A stretch of DNA of 64,000 nt from Candidatus Ozemibacter sibiricus (GCA_003327425.1 QOQW01000012.1:1-64000); one strand, 5' to 3'. Positions 52,823-62,950 are shown, counted from the first letter of the stretch. A program made the numbers and translations. The notes: generated by a model not told the origin, from the sequence alone.

Positions 52823-54870
52823 ATCACGGCTTCCTGATCGCGGCGGTCATTTTCTTCCCGCTGCTCGGAGGACTGGTGGGCCGGATGGCCGGATTTCATG
52901 CGGGACTGGCCCGCCTGCTCGCGGCGACGGGCGCGGTCCTGGGCGGCCTGGCCGGGGCGCTGCTGAGCGGCGACATCCTCTGGCACGGGAGCCGGACGGT
53001 GGTGACCTGGCCGTGGTTCGGCACCGGCTACACGCTGACGTTGGCGGTCGATCCGCTGAGCGCCTTTTTCCTGTTGCCGGTGTCGATCCTGACGGCCATG
53101 GCGGCGATCTATGGGGCGCAGTACCTGGGGTTTCACCATCACACCGGCCCCGCCGGGGTCGGTGCGGCCGGTGCCGCCTCGGGCGTCGCGGGCCGCGGGA
53201 TGGTCGATCCGGCCAACGTCGGCTTGTTCGCCAGCCTGCTCCAGACGGGGATGGTGCTGGTGCTGCTGGCCCACGATGGGTTGGGATTCCTCTTCTCGTG
53301 GGAAGTGATGTCGATGGCGGCGTTCTTCCTCATCGCCCTGGATGACGCCAACGCCGAGAACCGTTCGGCCGCCTGGACCTACTTGCTCGCCACCCACATC
53401 GGGTCCGCCTTCCTGGTTCTCTTCTTCTTGTTCCTGGGCCAGCGGGCCGGTGGGCTGACCTTCGCCGAGCTGGCCCGCGCGACGCTATCCGAGCGGGCGC
53501 AGGCGCTGCTCTTCCTCGCCGCCCTGGTCGGATTCGGGGCCAAGGCAGGGTTCATGCCGCTGCATGTCTGGTTGCCCGACGCTCACCCGGCCGCTCCCAG
53601 CCATCTTTCCGCCGTGATGTCGGGAGTGATGATCAAAACCGGGATCTATGGGCTGCTCCGGGCGCTGACCGTCCTGGGCGCGCCGCCGGTCTGGTGGGGA
53701 TGGGCGCTGGTGGTCATCGGGGTCGTTTCCGGCATCATGGGCATGGTCTTCGCCTTGGCCGAGCGCGACGTGAAACGCTTGCTGGCCTATTCCAGCGTCG
53801 AGAACATCGGCATCATCGCCATCGGCCTGGGACTGGGCCTCTGCGGCCGCGCCACCGCGCAGCCCGCCATGGCGGTGGCGGGGTTCGCCGGCAGTCTGCT
53901 CCATGTGCTCAACCACGCCATGTTCAAGGGCTTGCTGTTCCTGGGGGCCGGCACGCTCGCGGTGACCACCGGCACCCGGGAGCTCGACCGGTTGGGCGGG
54001 CTGTTCCGGCGGATGCCGGCGACCGCGGGGGCCTGTCTGGCGGGCGTGGTGGCCATTGGCGGGCTTCCCCCGCTCAATGGCTTTCTCAGCGAGTTCTTGA
54101 TCTATGTGGCCGCGTTCCAGGGGCTGCTGGGCGGCCAGGGGTTCGCCTGGCTGCCGAGCTGTCTGGCGATCGGCGGGCTGGCCCTGATCGGCGGTCTGGC
54201 CGCGGCGTGCTTCGCCAAGGTCTACGGCATCGCCTTCCTGGGCGAGCCTCGGACGCAGGGCGCGGCCGAGGCGGCGCCGCCGCCGGCTCTCATGTCGTTC
54301 GCCATGATCACTCTGGCGATGCTGTGCGGGGGGCTGGCGGTGGTGGTGCCAGTGGCCGTGCCCGGATTGGCGCCGGTGCTGTCCGTCCTTGTGCCGATTG
54401 ATGGTCAGACCCTGCTGCTCGAGCTTCTGCGCGGCGGGGCGCTGTTGCGCGGCGTGCTGGGAGTGGCCATTCTGCTGGTCCTGCTGGTCGGGTTCCTGGC
54501 GGCCGTGCGGAGGCGGTTGCTGGCCGGTCGTGAGATCGGGCAGACCCCGACCTGGGACTGCGGATACGCGGCGCCCACCCCGCGGATGTCCTACACTGGT
54601 TCTTCGTTCACCCAACCTCTGAATGATCTGTTCGAGCCGCTCCGGGCAGGAACCGTCGACCGGCCGGCGCTGTCGGGCCTCTTTCCGGCGCCGGGCCGGC
54701 TGGCCACCCATCCGGCCGACTCGTTCGTCGGGCGGCTGTACACCCCGCTCTTCACAGGCGTGGAGACCCTCTGTCAGCGTTTGCGCTGGGTGCAGGCGGG
54801 GCGGCTGCAGGTCTACGTTCTCTACATTGCTGTCACCCTGCTGGTGCTGCTGGGATGGAACCTATGGTGA
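52819..54870 (+). CDS. hydrogenase-4/complex-I-like antiporter subunit (HyfB/HycC-like)
   Basis: Multi-TM; SWEVMSMAAFFLIALDD, GFMPLHVWLPDAHPAAPSHLSAVMSGVMIKTGIYG, LLAYSSVENIGII; ATGA overlap with upstream gene. Confidence 0.92.
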   Translation: MNHGFLIAAVIFFPLLGGLVGRMAGFHAGLARLLAATGAVLGGLAGALLSGDILWHGSRTVVTWPWFGTGYTLTLAVDPLSAFFLLPVSILTAMAAIYGAQYLGFHHHTGPAGVGAAGAASGVAGRGMVDPANVGLFASLLQTGMVLVLLAHDGLGFLFSWEVMSMAAFFLIALDDANAENRSAAWTYLLATHIGSAFLVLFFLFLGQRAGGLTFAELARATLSERAQALLFLAALVGFGAKAGFMPLHVWLPDAHPAAPSHLSAVMSGVMIKTGIYGLLRALTVLGAPPVWWGWALVVIGVVSGIMGMVFALAERDVKRLLAYSSVENIGIIAIGLGLGLCGRATAQPAMAVAGFAGSLLHVLNHAMFKGLLFLGAGTLAVTTGTRELDRLGGLFRRMPATAGACLAGVVAIGGLPPLNGFLSEFLIYVAAFQGLLGGQGFAWLPSCLAIGGLALIGGLAAACFAKVYGIAFLGEPRTQGAAEAAPPPALMSFAMITLAMLCGGLAVVVPVAVPGLAPVLSVLVPIDGQTLLLELLRGGALLRGVLGVAILLVLLVGFLAAVRRRLLAGREIGQTPTWDCGYAAPTPRMSYTGSSFTQPLNDLFEPLRAGTVDRPALSGLFPAPGRLATHPADSFVGRLYTPLFTGVETLCQRLRWVQAGRLQVYVLYIAVTLLVLLGWNLW

Positions 54871-55781
54871 TTGTCAATGCTCTCGGCCTGGTCTCTGTGG
54901 CCCTGGCGCTGGTGCTGGCGCCGTTGCTGCAAGGGGTGATCCATCGAACGAAGGCGTTCTTCGCCGGCCGGCAAGGGGCGCCGGTCTGGCAGCCCTACTA
55001 TGATCTGGCCCGTCTGCTCGGCAAGGGGGCCGTCTACAGCCGGACCACCACCTGGATCTTCGTGGCCGGCCCGGTCGTCGGCCTGGCCAGCCTGCTGGTC
55101 GCGCTGACCCTGATGCCGCTGGGCGGGGCGAGCGCGTTTCTGGCCTTCCCCGGCGATCTGGTGTTGATGCTCTATCTGCTCGGTCTGCTGCGGTTCGTGA
55201 CGGTGCTGGCCGCCCTCGATACCGGTTCGAGCTTCGAGGGCATGGGGGCCAGCCGCGAGGTGACCTTCGCCGCCCTGGCCGAGCCGCCCGTCTTCCTGGC
55301 GCTGGCCATCCTGGCGCGCAAGACCGGAGCCCTGTCGCTGAGCGGCATCATGTCGGGGATCAGCCCCACGCTGTGGGTGACGGCAGGGCCGATGCTGGCT
55401 CTGCTGGCCACCGCCCTGTTCTTCGTGTTCCTGGCCGAGAACGCCCGCATTCCGGTCGATGATCCCAATACCCACCTGGAATTGACCATGATTCATGAGG
55501 TGATGGTGCTCGATCACAGTGGGCCCGATTTCGCCATGATCCTGTACGGGGCCTCGCTCAAGCTGTGGCTGCTGGGCTCGCTGGTGGTCGGTCTCGTGCT
55601 GCCGGCCGGCCTGCCCTGGTTCCTGGCCTGGCCGGCGGCGGTGGGGGGCCTCTTGCTGCTGGCGGTCCTCACCGGCGTGGTCGAGTCGACGATGGCCCGG
55701 CTGCGCCTGCACAAGGTGCCGCAGTTCCTGGTCGGGGCCTTGATCATGACCTTGCTGGCATTGGTGCTGGGAGCCCGCTAA
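54855..55781 (+). CDS. NuoH/HyfC/HycD-like membrane subunit
   Basis: GRQGAPVWQPYYDLARLLGKGAVYS; LAENARIPVDDPNTHLELTMIHEVMVLDHSGPDFA. Confidence 0.92.
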   Translation: MEPMVIVNALGLVSVALALVLAPLLQGVIHRTKAFFAGRQGAPVWQPYYDLARLLGKGAVYSRTTTWIFVAGPVVGLASLLVALTLMPLGGASAFLAFPGDLVLMLYLLGLLRFVTVLAALDTGSSFEGMGASREVTFAALAEPPVFLALAILARKTGALSLSGIMSGISPTLWVTAGPMLALLATALFFVFLAENARIPVDDPNTHLELTMIHEVMVLDHSGPDFAMILYGASLKLWLLGSLVVGLVLPAGLPWFLAWPAAVGGLLLLAVLTGVVESTMARLRLHKVPQFLVGALIMTLLALVLGAR

Positions 55782-55782
55782 G

Positions 55783-56433
55783 ATGAACCTGCTGCTCGAA
55801 GGATTGCTGGTTCTGATCGTGCTGACCAACCTGCTGATGCTGGGGTCGAGCCGGCTCGGGGTCTACATCCGGGCGGGCGCCCTGCAGGGGGTCGGCCTGG
55901 CGTTCCTCTTCTTCACCGGCGAAGGCGGCTGGCCCGAGATCTCGATCACGGGGCTGGCGCTAGTGACGATGATCGTCAAAGGGCTGGTCTTTCCGATGCT
56001 GCTGTTCCGCACCATTCGGCAGGCCGGGGTTCGGCGCGAGGTGGAACCCTACGTCGGGTTCACCGCCTCGCTGCTGATCGGGGTGGCGGCCTGGGGGTTC
56101 GCCACCTGGGTCGGTGGGCGGCTGCCGCTGCCGGGGATCATTCGTTCCGATCTGCTGGTGCCCACCGCGATGTTCACCATTTTCACCGGCTTGTTCCTGA
56201 TCATCGCCCGGCGCAACGCAATCACGCAGGTGCTCGGCTACCTGGTGCTGGAGAACGGGGTCTTCACGTTCGGCGTCGCCCTCGAAACCTCGACCCCGTT
56301 CATCGTCGAGCTGGGGATCCTGCTCGACATCTTCGTCGCGGTCTTCGTCATGGTGATCACACTCTTCCAGATCAACCGGGAGATCGAGGAGATCCATATG
56401 GACACCAGCCGGTTATCCACCCTCAGGGACTGA
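55783..56433 (+). CDS. HyfE-like membrane subunit (NuoK-related)
   Basis: ARRNAITQVLGYLVLENGVFTFGVAL; operon position. Confidence 0.88.
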   Translation: MNLLLEGLLVLIVLTNLLMLGSSRLGVYIRAGALQGVGLAFLFFTGEGGWPEISITGLALVTMIVKGLVFPMLLFRTIRQAGVRREVEPYVGFTASLLIGVAAWGFATWVGGRLPLPGIIRSDLLVPTAMFTIFTGLFLIIARRNAITQVLGYLVLENGVFTFGVALETSTPFIVELGILLDIFVAVFVMVITLFQINREIEEIHMDTSRLSTLRD

Positions 56434-56437
56434 ACGC

Positions 56438-57880
56438 ATGTTGAACTGGCTGCTGCTGCTGCCGCTGGTCATGGGTCTGCTGGCGTTCGCGGTGCGCGTC
56501 AAGCCGGTGCTGCAAGGGCTGCTGCTGTGCACGGCGGTGGCTCATGCCACGCTGACGATGCGGCTGTGGGGCGGGGAAGCCCGAGCCGCGGCGGTGGCCT
56601 GGCACGGCTGGTTGCAGCTCGACCCGGCTGGCACCTTGTTCCTGAGCATCACCAGTCTGCTGTTCCTGGCGGCGGCGGTCTATGGCGTTTCGTATCTCGG
56701 CAAGGAATGCCACCGGTACCCGGCCGGCCACCAGGCCGTCTTCGTCGGCTGCCTGCTGCTGTTCCTGGCCACGATGACCCTGGTCTGCCTGGCGCAGCAC
56801 CTTGGTCTGCTGTGGGTGGCCATCGAGGCCACCACCCTGGCCAGCGCGCCGTTGATCTATTTCCATCGTAGCTCACGGTCGCTCGAGGCGACCTGGAAAT
56901 ACCTGGTGATCTGCTCGGTCGGCATCGCCCTGGCCCTGCTGGGCACGTTCTTCCTGGGCATCGCCGCCCATCGAGCCGGGGGAACCTTGATTGTGAGCGA
57001 GCTGGTCGGACAGGCCGGGCTGCTGCTGACGCCGTGGTTGAAGGTGGCGTTCGTGCTGTTCGTGGTCGGCTATGGTACCAAGGTGGGGCTGGCGCCGTTG
57101 CATACCTGGCTGCCTGATGCCCACAGCGAAGCGCCGGCCATGGTATCGTGCCTGCTGTCGGGGGCCCTGTTGAACAATGCCTTCCTGGGCATTCTGCGGA
57201 TGCGGCAGATCTGCGGCGCCGCCGGCCTGGGGGCATTCGGGCATGGCACCCTGATCGGTCTGGGGCTGCTGTCGATGGCCACCGCCGCCATCTTCATCAT
57301 CGGTCAGACCGACTACAAGCGGCTGCTGGCCTATTCCAGCGTCGAGCACATGGGGGTGCTGGCGGTCGGCTTCGGGCTTGGCGGCTGGGGCACGATCGGT
57401 GCGCTGTTCCATGCGGTGAACCACTCGCTGGGCAAGGGGCTGCTCTTCCTGACCGCCGGGAACATCCTCGAGGGTTACCACACCAAGGCGATCGCCGAGG
57501 TGCGCGGCCTGCGTCGGCTGCTGCCCGGCACCGGCCTGATGTGGTTGTTCGGCTTCCTGGCGCTGACCGGGGCGCCGCCTTCGGGGGCCTTCCTGAGCGA
57601 GCTGCTGGTGGCGGCGGCCGCCTTCCAGGCCGGGCAGCCGCTGATCGGCGTGGCGTTCCTGGCGTTGCTGACCGTGATCTTCGCGGGCATGGCGCGGCCG
57701 TTCCTCGAGATGACCGGCGGGGAGCCGCCCGCCGTCGTCGCCGAACGCCGGCCGCAGGAAAGCCTGCTGCGCGTGCTGCCGATCTACCTGCTGTGGGTCG
57801 GATTGTTCACCCTGGGATGGTACGTGCCGCCCGCGCTGCGCGATCTTCTGACCCGGGCCGCCGCCCTGCTGGGAGGTTGA
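56438..57880 (+). CDS. HyfF-like antiporter subunit
   Basis: VAIEATTLASAPLIYFHRSSRSLEATWKYL; GLAPLHTWLPDAHSEAPAMVSCLLSG; LLAYSSVEHMGVLAVG. Confidence 0.92.
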   Translation: MLNWLLLLPLVMGLLAFAVRVKPVLQGLLLCTAVAHATLTMRLWGGEARAAAVAWHGWLQLDPAGTLFLSITSLLFLAAAVYGVSYLGKECHRYPAGHQAVFVGCLLLFLATMTLVCLAQHLGLLWVAIEATTLASAPLIYFHRSSRSLEATWKYLVICSVGIALALLGTFFLGIAAHRAGGTLIVSELVGQAGLLLTPWLKVAFVLFVVGYGTKVGLAPLHTWLPDAHSEAPAMVSCLLSGALLNNAFLGILRMRQICGAAGLGAFGHGTLIGLGLLSMATAAIFIIGQTDYKRLLAYSSVEHMGVLAVGFGLGGWGTIGALFHAVNHSLGKGLLFLTAGNILEGYHTKAIAEVRGLRRLLPGTGLMWLFGFLALTGAPPSGAFLSELLVAAAAFQAGQPLIGVAFLALLTVIFAGMARPFLEMTGGEPPAVVAERRPQESLLRVLPIYLLWVGLFTLGWYVPPALRDLLTRAAALLGG

Positions 57881-57884
57881 GCCG

Positions 57885-59540
57885 ATGATCGGAGCGCGTG
57901 TCATCAATGGTGGGGCGGTGTCGGTTCGCGACATGCCCGTGCTGAGCATGGAAGCCTTCCGGGCGGTGGTCATCGGGGCGGTGCGGGACGGGGCCAGGCT
58001 GTCGGCCTTGTTCGGGTATCCGCTCGCGCCGGACGGTGTGGCGAAAGCTGGGAGAGGAGGGGAAGCCCGTGGCGAGAGGCCAGCCGCCCGGGTGACCGGC
58101 GCCGAGGCCGGTGCCGAGGTTGGGACCAAGGGCGCCGACGGGGCCGGCGGGAACGTCCCGGTGCGGCTGGTGGCCGTTCTGGCCTGGCCGTATGCCGGAG
58201 GGTGCGAGGTGCTGGCCACCGACCCGGGCGAGGCCTACCCGGCGCTGACTCCGGAATGCCCGCCGGCCCATTGGTTCGAACGAGAGATCGCTGAACAATG
58301 GGCGATCCGGCCGGAGGGGCATCCCTGGCTGAAGCCGATCCGGTATCACCGGGCCTGGCGGCCGGGCGATGCCTGGGGCCGGCCGCCAGACGCCGAGATC
58401 CTGCCCTGTGTCACCGATTTCCTCCGGGTCGAGGGCGATGAAGTCCATGAAGTGGCGGTGGGGCCGGTGCACGCGGGAGTCATCGAACCCGGCCATTTTC
58501 GCTTTCAATGCCACGGCGAGCAGGTTTTCCACCTCGAAATCGCCCTGGGGTATCAGCATCGCGGAGTCGAACGGGCGCTGGTGGGCGGGCCGGATGCCCG
58601 GACCATCCATTTGATCGAAACCCTGGCCGGCGATACGACGATCGGGCATGCTCTGGCCTATGCTCAACTGGTCGAAGGCATGACCGGAACAAAGGTGCCG
58701 GCCCGGGCGCTGGCCATTCGGGCGCTGGCGCTCGAGCTGGAGCGGCTGGCCAACCATGTCGGCGACCTCGGGGCGCTGGCCAACGATGTCGGGTTCCTGC
58801 CCACCGCTTCCTATTGCGGGCGGTTGCGCGGCGACTTCCTGAATCTGTCGGCCCTGGTCTGCGGCAGCCGCTTCGGGCGCGGGCTGGTGCGGCCGGGCGG
58901 GGTGCGGTTCGATCTCGAGCCCGCCCGCCAGGACAGCCTGAAAAGCCGGTTCGAGCCCATCGCGCGCGATGTCGAGAACGCCGTGACGCTGCTGTGGCAG
59001 TCGTCTTCGGTGCTCGCCCGCTTCGAAGAGACCGGGCGGGTGGCCCGCGAGACGGCGCTGGCGCTCGGGCTGGTCGGGCCGGCCGCGCGGGCCAGCGGCG
59101 TCGAGCGAGACGTGCGGATGGATTTTCCGACCGGGTACTATCGCTTCCTGCAGGTGCCGGTGGCCCAGTGGACGAGCGGCGATGTCTTCGCCCGGGCCTT
59201 CGTGCGCTGGCTGGAGATCCAGCGCTCCGAAGCCTTCATCCGCCAGGTGCTGGCCGGCTTGCCGGAGGGGCCCTGCCAGGCCGAGAGACCGCCGGGAACG
59301 AGTTCGGAGCCCGTGTTGCCTCCGCACCGGCTGGGGGTTTCCCTGGTCGAGGGGTGGCGGGGCGAGATCTGCCATGTGGCCTTGACCGACGTGGCGGGGA
59401 AATTCCAATGGTACAAGGTGGTCGATCCCTCGTTCCACAACTGGATGGGGCTGGCCATGGCGTTGCGCGATCAGCCGATCTCCGATTTCCCTCTGTGCAA
59501 CAAGAGTTTCAATCTGTCCTATTGCGGACACGACCTCTGA
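57885..59540 (+). CDS. NuoCD/HyfG/HycE-like large subunit lacking NiFe-binding CxxC motifs
   Basis: NuoC-like N-term and FHLEIALGYQHRGVERAL...ELERLANHVGDLGALANDVGF; usual CGIC site reads AGDT; C-terminus CNKSFNLSYCGHDL. Confidence 0.88.
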   Translation: MIGARVINGGAVSVRDMPVLSMEAFRAVVIGAVRDGARLSALFGYPLAPDGVAKAGRGGEARGERPAARVTGAEAGAEVGTKGADGAGGNVPVRLVAVLAWPYAGGCEVLATDPGEAYPALTPECPPAHWFEREIAEQWAIRPEGHPWLKPIRYHRAWRPGDAWGRPPDAEILPCVTDFLRVEGDEVHEVAVGPVHAGVIEPGHFRFQCHGEQVFHLEIALGYQHRGVERALVGGPDARTIHLIETLAGDTTIGHALAYAQLVEGMTGTKVPARALAIRALALELERLANHVGDLGALANDVGFLPTASYCGRLRGDFLNLSALVCGSRFGRGLVRPGGVRFDLEPARQDSLKSRFEPIARDVENAVTLLWQSSSVLARFEETGRVARETALALGLVGPAARASGVERDVRMDFPTGYYRFLQVPVAQWTSGDVFARAFVRWLEIQRSEAFIRQVLAGLPEGPCQAERPPGTSSEPVLPPHRLGVSLVEGWRGEICHVALTDVAGKFQWYKVVDPSFHNWMGLAMALRDQPISDFPLCNKSFNLSYCGHDL

Positions 59541-59552
59541 CCGGAGACGACG

Positions 59553-60323
59553 ATGCTGCAGGTGCTGCTGTCACGCTGGCAACAAGGATACCGGACCATG
59601 GCCTGGCCGGAGGGCGAGGCCGTCCTGCCCGACCGTCTGCGCGGGCGGCCGGTGCTGCGGCCCGACGCCTGCCGCGAAGGGTGCGACCGCTGTCGGCAGG
59701 TCTGTCCGACCGGGGCGATTCTGGGGCTGGGGTCGACCCTGGCCATCGATCTGGGACGCTGCCTGTTCTGCGGCGAGTGCGAGGCTGCCTGTGCAGCCGG
59801 CGCCATTCGGTTCACCAACGAGCACCGTCTGGCCACGCGGCGCCGGGAAGACCTGATCGTGCGGGGTGGTCCTGGCTACAAGCTGGCCGAGCCACTGTCC
59901 GGCGAGGTCGGGGCCCTGTTCGCGCGTTCGTGCAAGATCCGGCAGGTCAGCGCCGGCGGCTGCAACGCCTGCGAGGCCGATATCAACGTGCTGGGCACCC
60001 TGGCCTTCGACATGGGCCGGTTCGGGTTGCAGGTCGTGGCCTCGCCGCGGCATGCCGATGCCGTGGCGGTGACCGGGCCGGTGCCGCATCAGATGAAACT
60101 GGCTCTGGCCAAGACCGTGGCGGCCACGCCGACGCCGCGGGTGGTCATCGCGGTGGGGGCCTGCGCCATCGCCGGCGGGCCGTTCGCCGGGCACGCCGAG
60201 GTCAACGACGGAGCCGCCAGCGTGGCGCCGGCCGATCTCTACATTCCTGGCTGCCCGCCCCACCCGCTGACCATTCTCGATGGTTTGCTGCGCCTGATCG
60301 GCCGGATGCCGGCGGGGCGTTGA
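59553..60323 (+). CDS. 2x[4Fe-4S] ferredoxin (HyfH-like) fused to NuoB/HyfI-like small subunit
   Basis: CREGCDRCRQVCP, CLFCGECEAAC, then SAGGCNACEADI...VGACAIAGGPF...GCPPHP. Confidence 0.88.
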   Translation: MLQVLLSRWQQGYRTMAWPEGEAVLPDRLRGRPVLRPDACREGCDRCRQVCPTGAILGLGSTLAIDLGRCLFCGECEAACAAGAIRFTNEHRLATRRREDLIVRGGPGYKLAEPLSGEVGALFARSCKIRQVSAGGCNACEADINVLGTLAFDMGRFGLQVVASPRHADAVAVTGPVPHQMKLALAKTVAATPTPRVVIAVGACAIAGGPFAGHAEVNDGAASVAPADLYIPGCPPHPLTILDGLLRLIGRMPAGR

Positions 60324-60460
60324 CGAAGCGCCGTCTGTACCCCGTTGGAGTCGGGGGCCTGATGCCCGCGTAGAAACGCCTGGCGAGCCTCGCGCCGGAC
60401 GAGGGATCTAAACGGCCCGCGGGCTGCCGCGAGGGGAGCGCTGTCCGTAACCACTGGAGA

Positions 60461-60501
60461 GAGGCCGGCCCTCGATGAGGTCAGAAAACCGGGCCGGCCT
60501 C
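60461..60501. terminator. 11-bp perfect hairpin between convergent genes
   Basis: GAGGCCGGCCC - 19 nt - GGGCCGGCCTC. Confidence 0.5.
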
Positions 60502-60578
60502 CGTTCGATGGTTCGCTTCGATGGTTCGCTGATGGGGCCCGACGGTGGGTGTCGGGCCGGACCTGCGGTGGGGCTGGA

Positions 60579-61553
60579 TCAGCGGGCGTCCAGGTCGCGG
60601 AAGGCGCTCAGGTTCTCGAGGGCGGCGACGCCCATCGTGTTGGGGAACAGCACATACAGGCGGTTGTCGAGGCCTTCCGCGATGAGCGGCGACGGTGTCT
60701 GCAGGAAGAAGATCTGGCGGTTGTCGCCCAGATAACCGACCTGATCCTTCGTTGTGCAAAACAGCCCGTCGACCATGCGGACCAGCTGCCGGACCTCGGC
60801 CGGGGCCACCGCCTGCGTGAGCCAGCGGCCGGTGTCGGCATCATGCATGAAGACGGTGCGTCCGAGGGCCACCCAGGTGATCTTGCCGGTGCCGGCCACG
60901 GCGGTGACGGGACGGTCGGTGGCCAGCACCTTCACCCAGCGTTGCACTTCCTCGGTGCCGCGGCGCGTGGGCTCGGGGCCGATGCGATAAACGACCGAAC
61001 CGCCGCCCGGCTCATCGGTCACGGCATACAGGGTACGGAAGTTGCCCTGATACAACCGGGCGCCCAGGCCCGGCAGGGGAGTGAACGGCTGGAACGGCAG
61101 GACCGCCGGAGTCGCCCCGCCGCCGGCGGTCGGCTCGGAAAAGGCGATGGTGCCGAGATGGCGGAGGGTGGCGAACAGCACGCCGCCATTGTCGAGCGCC
61201 ACCATGTTCTGGAACGATTCGGACAGGTCGAAGGCCCGTTGGCGGGTGGGAATCAACACGCGACGCCGGTCGGTGGTGATCCAGGGATGACCGCCGGTGT
61301 CGACCATGAACCGGAGGTCGTCGATCATTCGGAGGTATTTCCCGGCGATCACCTCGGGGTCGGTCGACGGCGGAATGACCCACTCGAGCTTGACCTCGCC
61401 CTTCATGGGCAGAGCGATCCGGGTGTCGGGCAGGGCCCAGGGGCGCGATTCCCCCCAGCTCGTGCCGGCCAGGAGAGTCATCAGCAGGCCAAGGAGGAGC
61501 CGGGACGGGAGGCGGAAGGGGCGGCCGTCGGTGATCTTACTGGACATCGTCAT
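60579..61553 (-). CDS. exported protein of unknown function
   Basis: Signal peptide RLLLGLLMTLLAGTSWGES; beta-propeller-like repetitive character; overlaps downstream end of next upstream gene. Confidence 0.65.
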   Translation of the reverse strand: MTMSSKITDGRPFRLPSRLLLGLLMTLLAGTSWGESRPWALPDTRIALPMKGEVKLEWVIPPSTDPEVIAGKYLRMIDDLRFMVDTGGHPWITTDRRRVLIPTRQRAFDLSESFQNMVALDNGGVLFATLRHLGTIAFSEPTAGGGATPAVLPFQPFTPLPGLGARLYQGNFRTLYAVTDEPGGGSVVYRIGPEPTRRGTEEVQRWVKVLATDRPVTAVAGTGKITWVALGRTVFMHDADTGRWLTQAVAPAEVRQLVRMVDGLFCTTKDQVGYLGDNRQIFFLQTPSPLIAEGLDNRLYVLFPNTMGVAALENLSAFRDLDAR

Positions 61554-62745
61554 GTCCTCCGAGCCATTGGAACACGCCTTTTTGCACGGGATTCATCTCG
61601 CTTTCCAGTTCCTTCCAGAAGGTCTTGGGATCGAAATCGGGGTTGCCGACGCCCGCCATGGCTTGTTTAGCGAAGGCATCGAAGGCATGGAAGTTGACGG
61701 AGGCGGCGATCCGCCCGGCCTCGGCGGTGAACGCGGCCTGCGGATAGGTGATCTTGCCGACCAGGAAATCGAGCGTCTCGGCGATCGCCCCGGGGACATC
61801 CTTCTCGGCGATCGTCCAGGCGATCTTGCCCAGGCCCAGGAGATTGCCGAAGTGCTCGTCGGGGGTGCCGAAGGCTTCCATGATCCAGGATTCGGGCAGG
61901 CCGCGTTCGCTGGCCGTGCTGCCGGCCATTTCCACGCCGGCCACCATGACGTTGGTCATCGTTCCCGTGAATGGAATGAACGCCTTGGACCGCGGGGGTT
62001 GCTGGGCTTCCGCTGCCGCGATGGTCGCCTGATCGAGGCGGGCGGGCGGGGTTGGCCCCGGGGTGTCGGCCACCGGCAACGGGACCTGATATTTCATGCG
62101 GCTGGCGGCCGGGAGCGTGCGATTGGCGGCCAGCTTCTTCCAGATGCCGCGGGCCAGAGCTTCGAGATCGTCGAGTTCCTGCTGCTCCTGGGTGGTCAGG
62201 GTCCCTTTGCGGCGCAAGGCGGCGGCGGCCAGGCGGGCTTCGGCCAGCTTGTCGGCTTCTTTCCCTGGGGGAACCGTCTTGTCGAAGCGTGGTTTCGCCG
62301 AGGGGGCGTTGGAGGTCAGGGGGCGCTTCGGGGGAAGGCCTTGGGGCCAGGCGGGTGGCCGGCTCGGCTGGTCGGCCGCATCATGGCGATGGGACGGGCG
62401 CGAGGGGGTGGGTGAGCGTCCATACCATTGCGCTTCCAGCCGGCGGCGCCGTTCGGCCTCTTTCTGCTCCTGACGTCGCCGTCGCCGCTCTTCGCGCTGC
62501 CGGGCCCGCTCGATGGCCCGTTCCTGGCGAGCCTGCTCGCGTTCCCAGGCCTGGGCATCGGTCGAGCCGGTGTTGTCGGGGCGCTCGATCTGGGGAGCCC
62601 CCGGCATGGGGACGTCCGGGACCTGTCCGCCGGCCATGCTTTGCGCCTCCTCCCACGCTCCCGCGAAGGCCGCGGCGGGAAGGAGGATCAGGACCAGCAC
62701 CCAAAAGAAGCGTGCCTGCCATTTCCTGTCACGAATTGGGTTCAT
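61537..62745 (-). CDS. exported protein with Arg/Glu-rich coiled-coil segment
   Basis: Signal peptide MNPIRDRKWQARFFWVLVLILLPAAAFAGA; EREQARQERAIERARQREERRRRRQEQKEAERRRRLEA. Confidence 0.68.
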   Translation of the reverse strand: MNPIRDRKWQARFFWVLVLILLPAAAFAGAWEEAQSMAGGQVPDVPMPGAPQIERPDNTGSTDAQAWEREQARQERAIERARQREERRRRRQEQKEAERRRRLEAQWYGRSPTPSRPSHRHDAADQPSRPPAWPQGLPPKRPLTSNAPSAKPRFDKTVPPGKEADKLAEARLAAAALRRKGTLTTQEQQELDDLEALARGIWKKLAANRTLPAASRMKYQVPLPVADTPGPTPPARLDQATIAAAEAQQPPRSKAFIPFTGTMTNVMVAGVEMAGSTASERGLPESWIMEAFGTPDEHFGNLLGLGKIAWTIAEKDVPGAIAETLDFLVGKITYPQAAFTAEAGRIAASVNFHAFDAFAKQAMAGVGNPDFDPKTFWKELESEMNPVQKGVFQWLGGHDDVQ

Positions 62746-62950
62746 GGGCGATCTCCTGGAGAGTAGGTGCATCGGGAACGGATTCCTGCTTGGCAATAAT
62801 GCTTTCCTGACGGTTTGTCAAGCCCATGGGCGGGGGAAAGCGACGCTGGCACGGTGATCTGGCGGGGCGTCCCGAACCCACGGGGCGAATCGATCACGAG
62901 GCCTCGAGGGGAGCGCGCGGAGGAGGGCGGCGGGCGCGCCCCCGTGGAGT

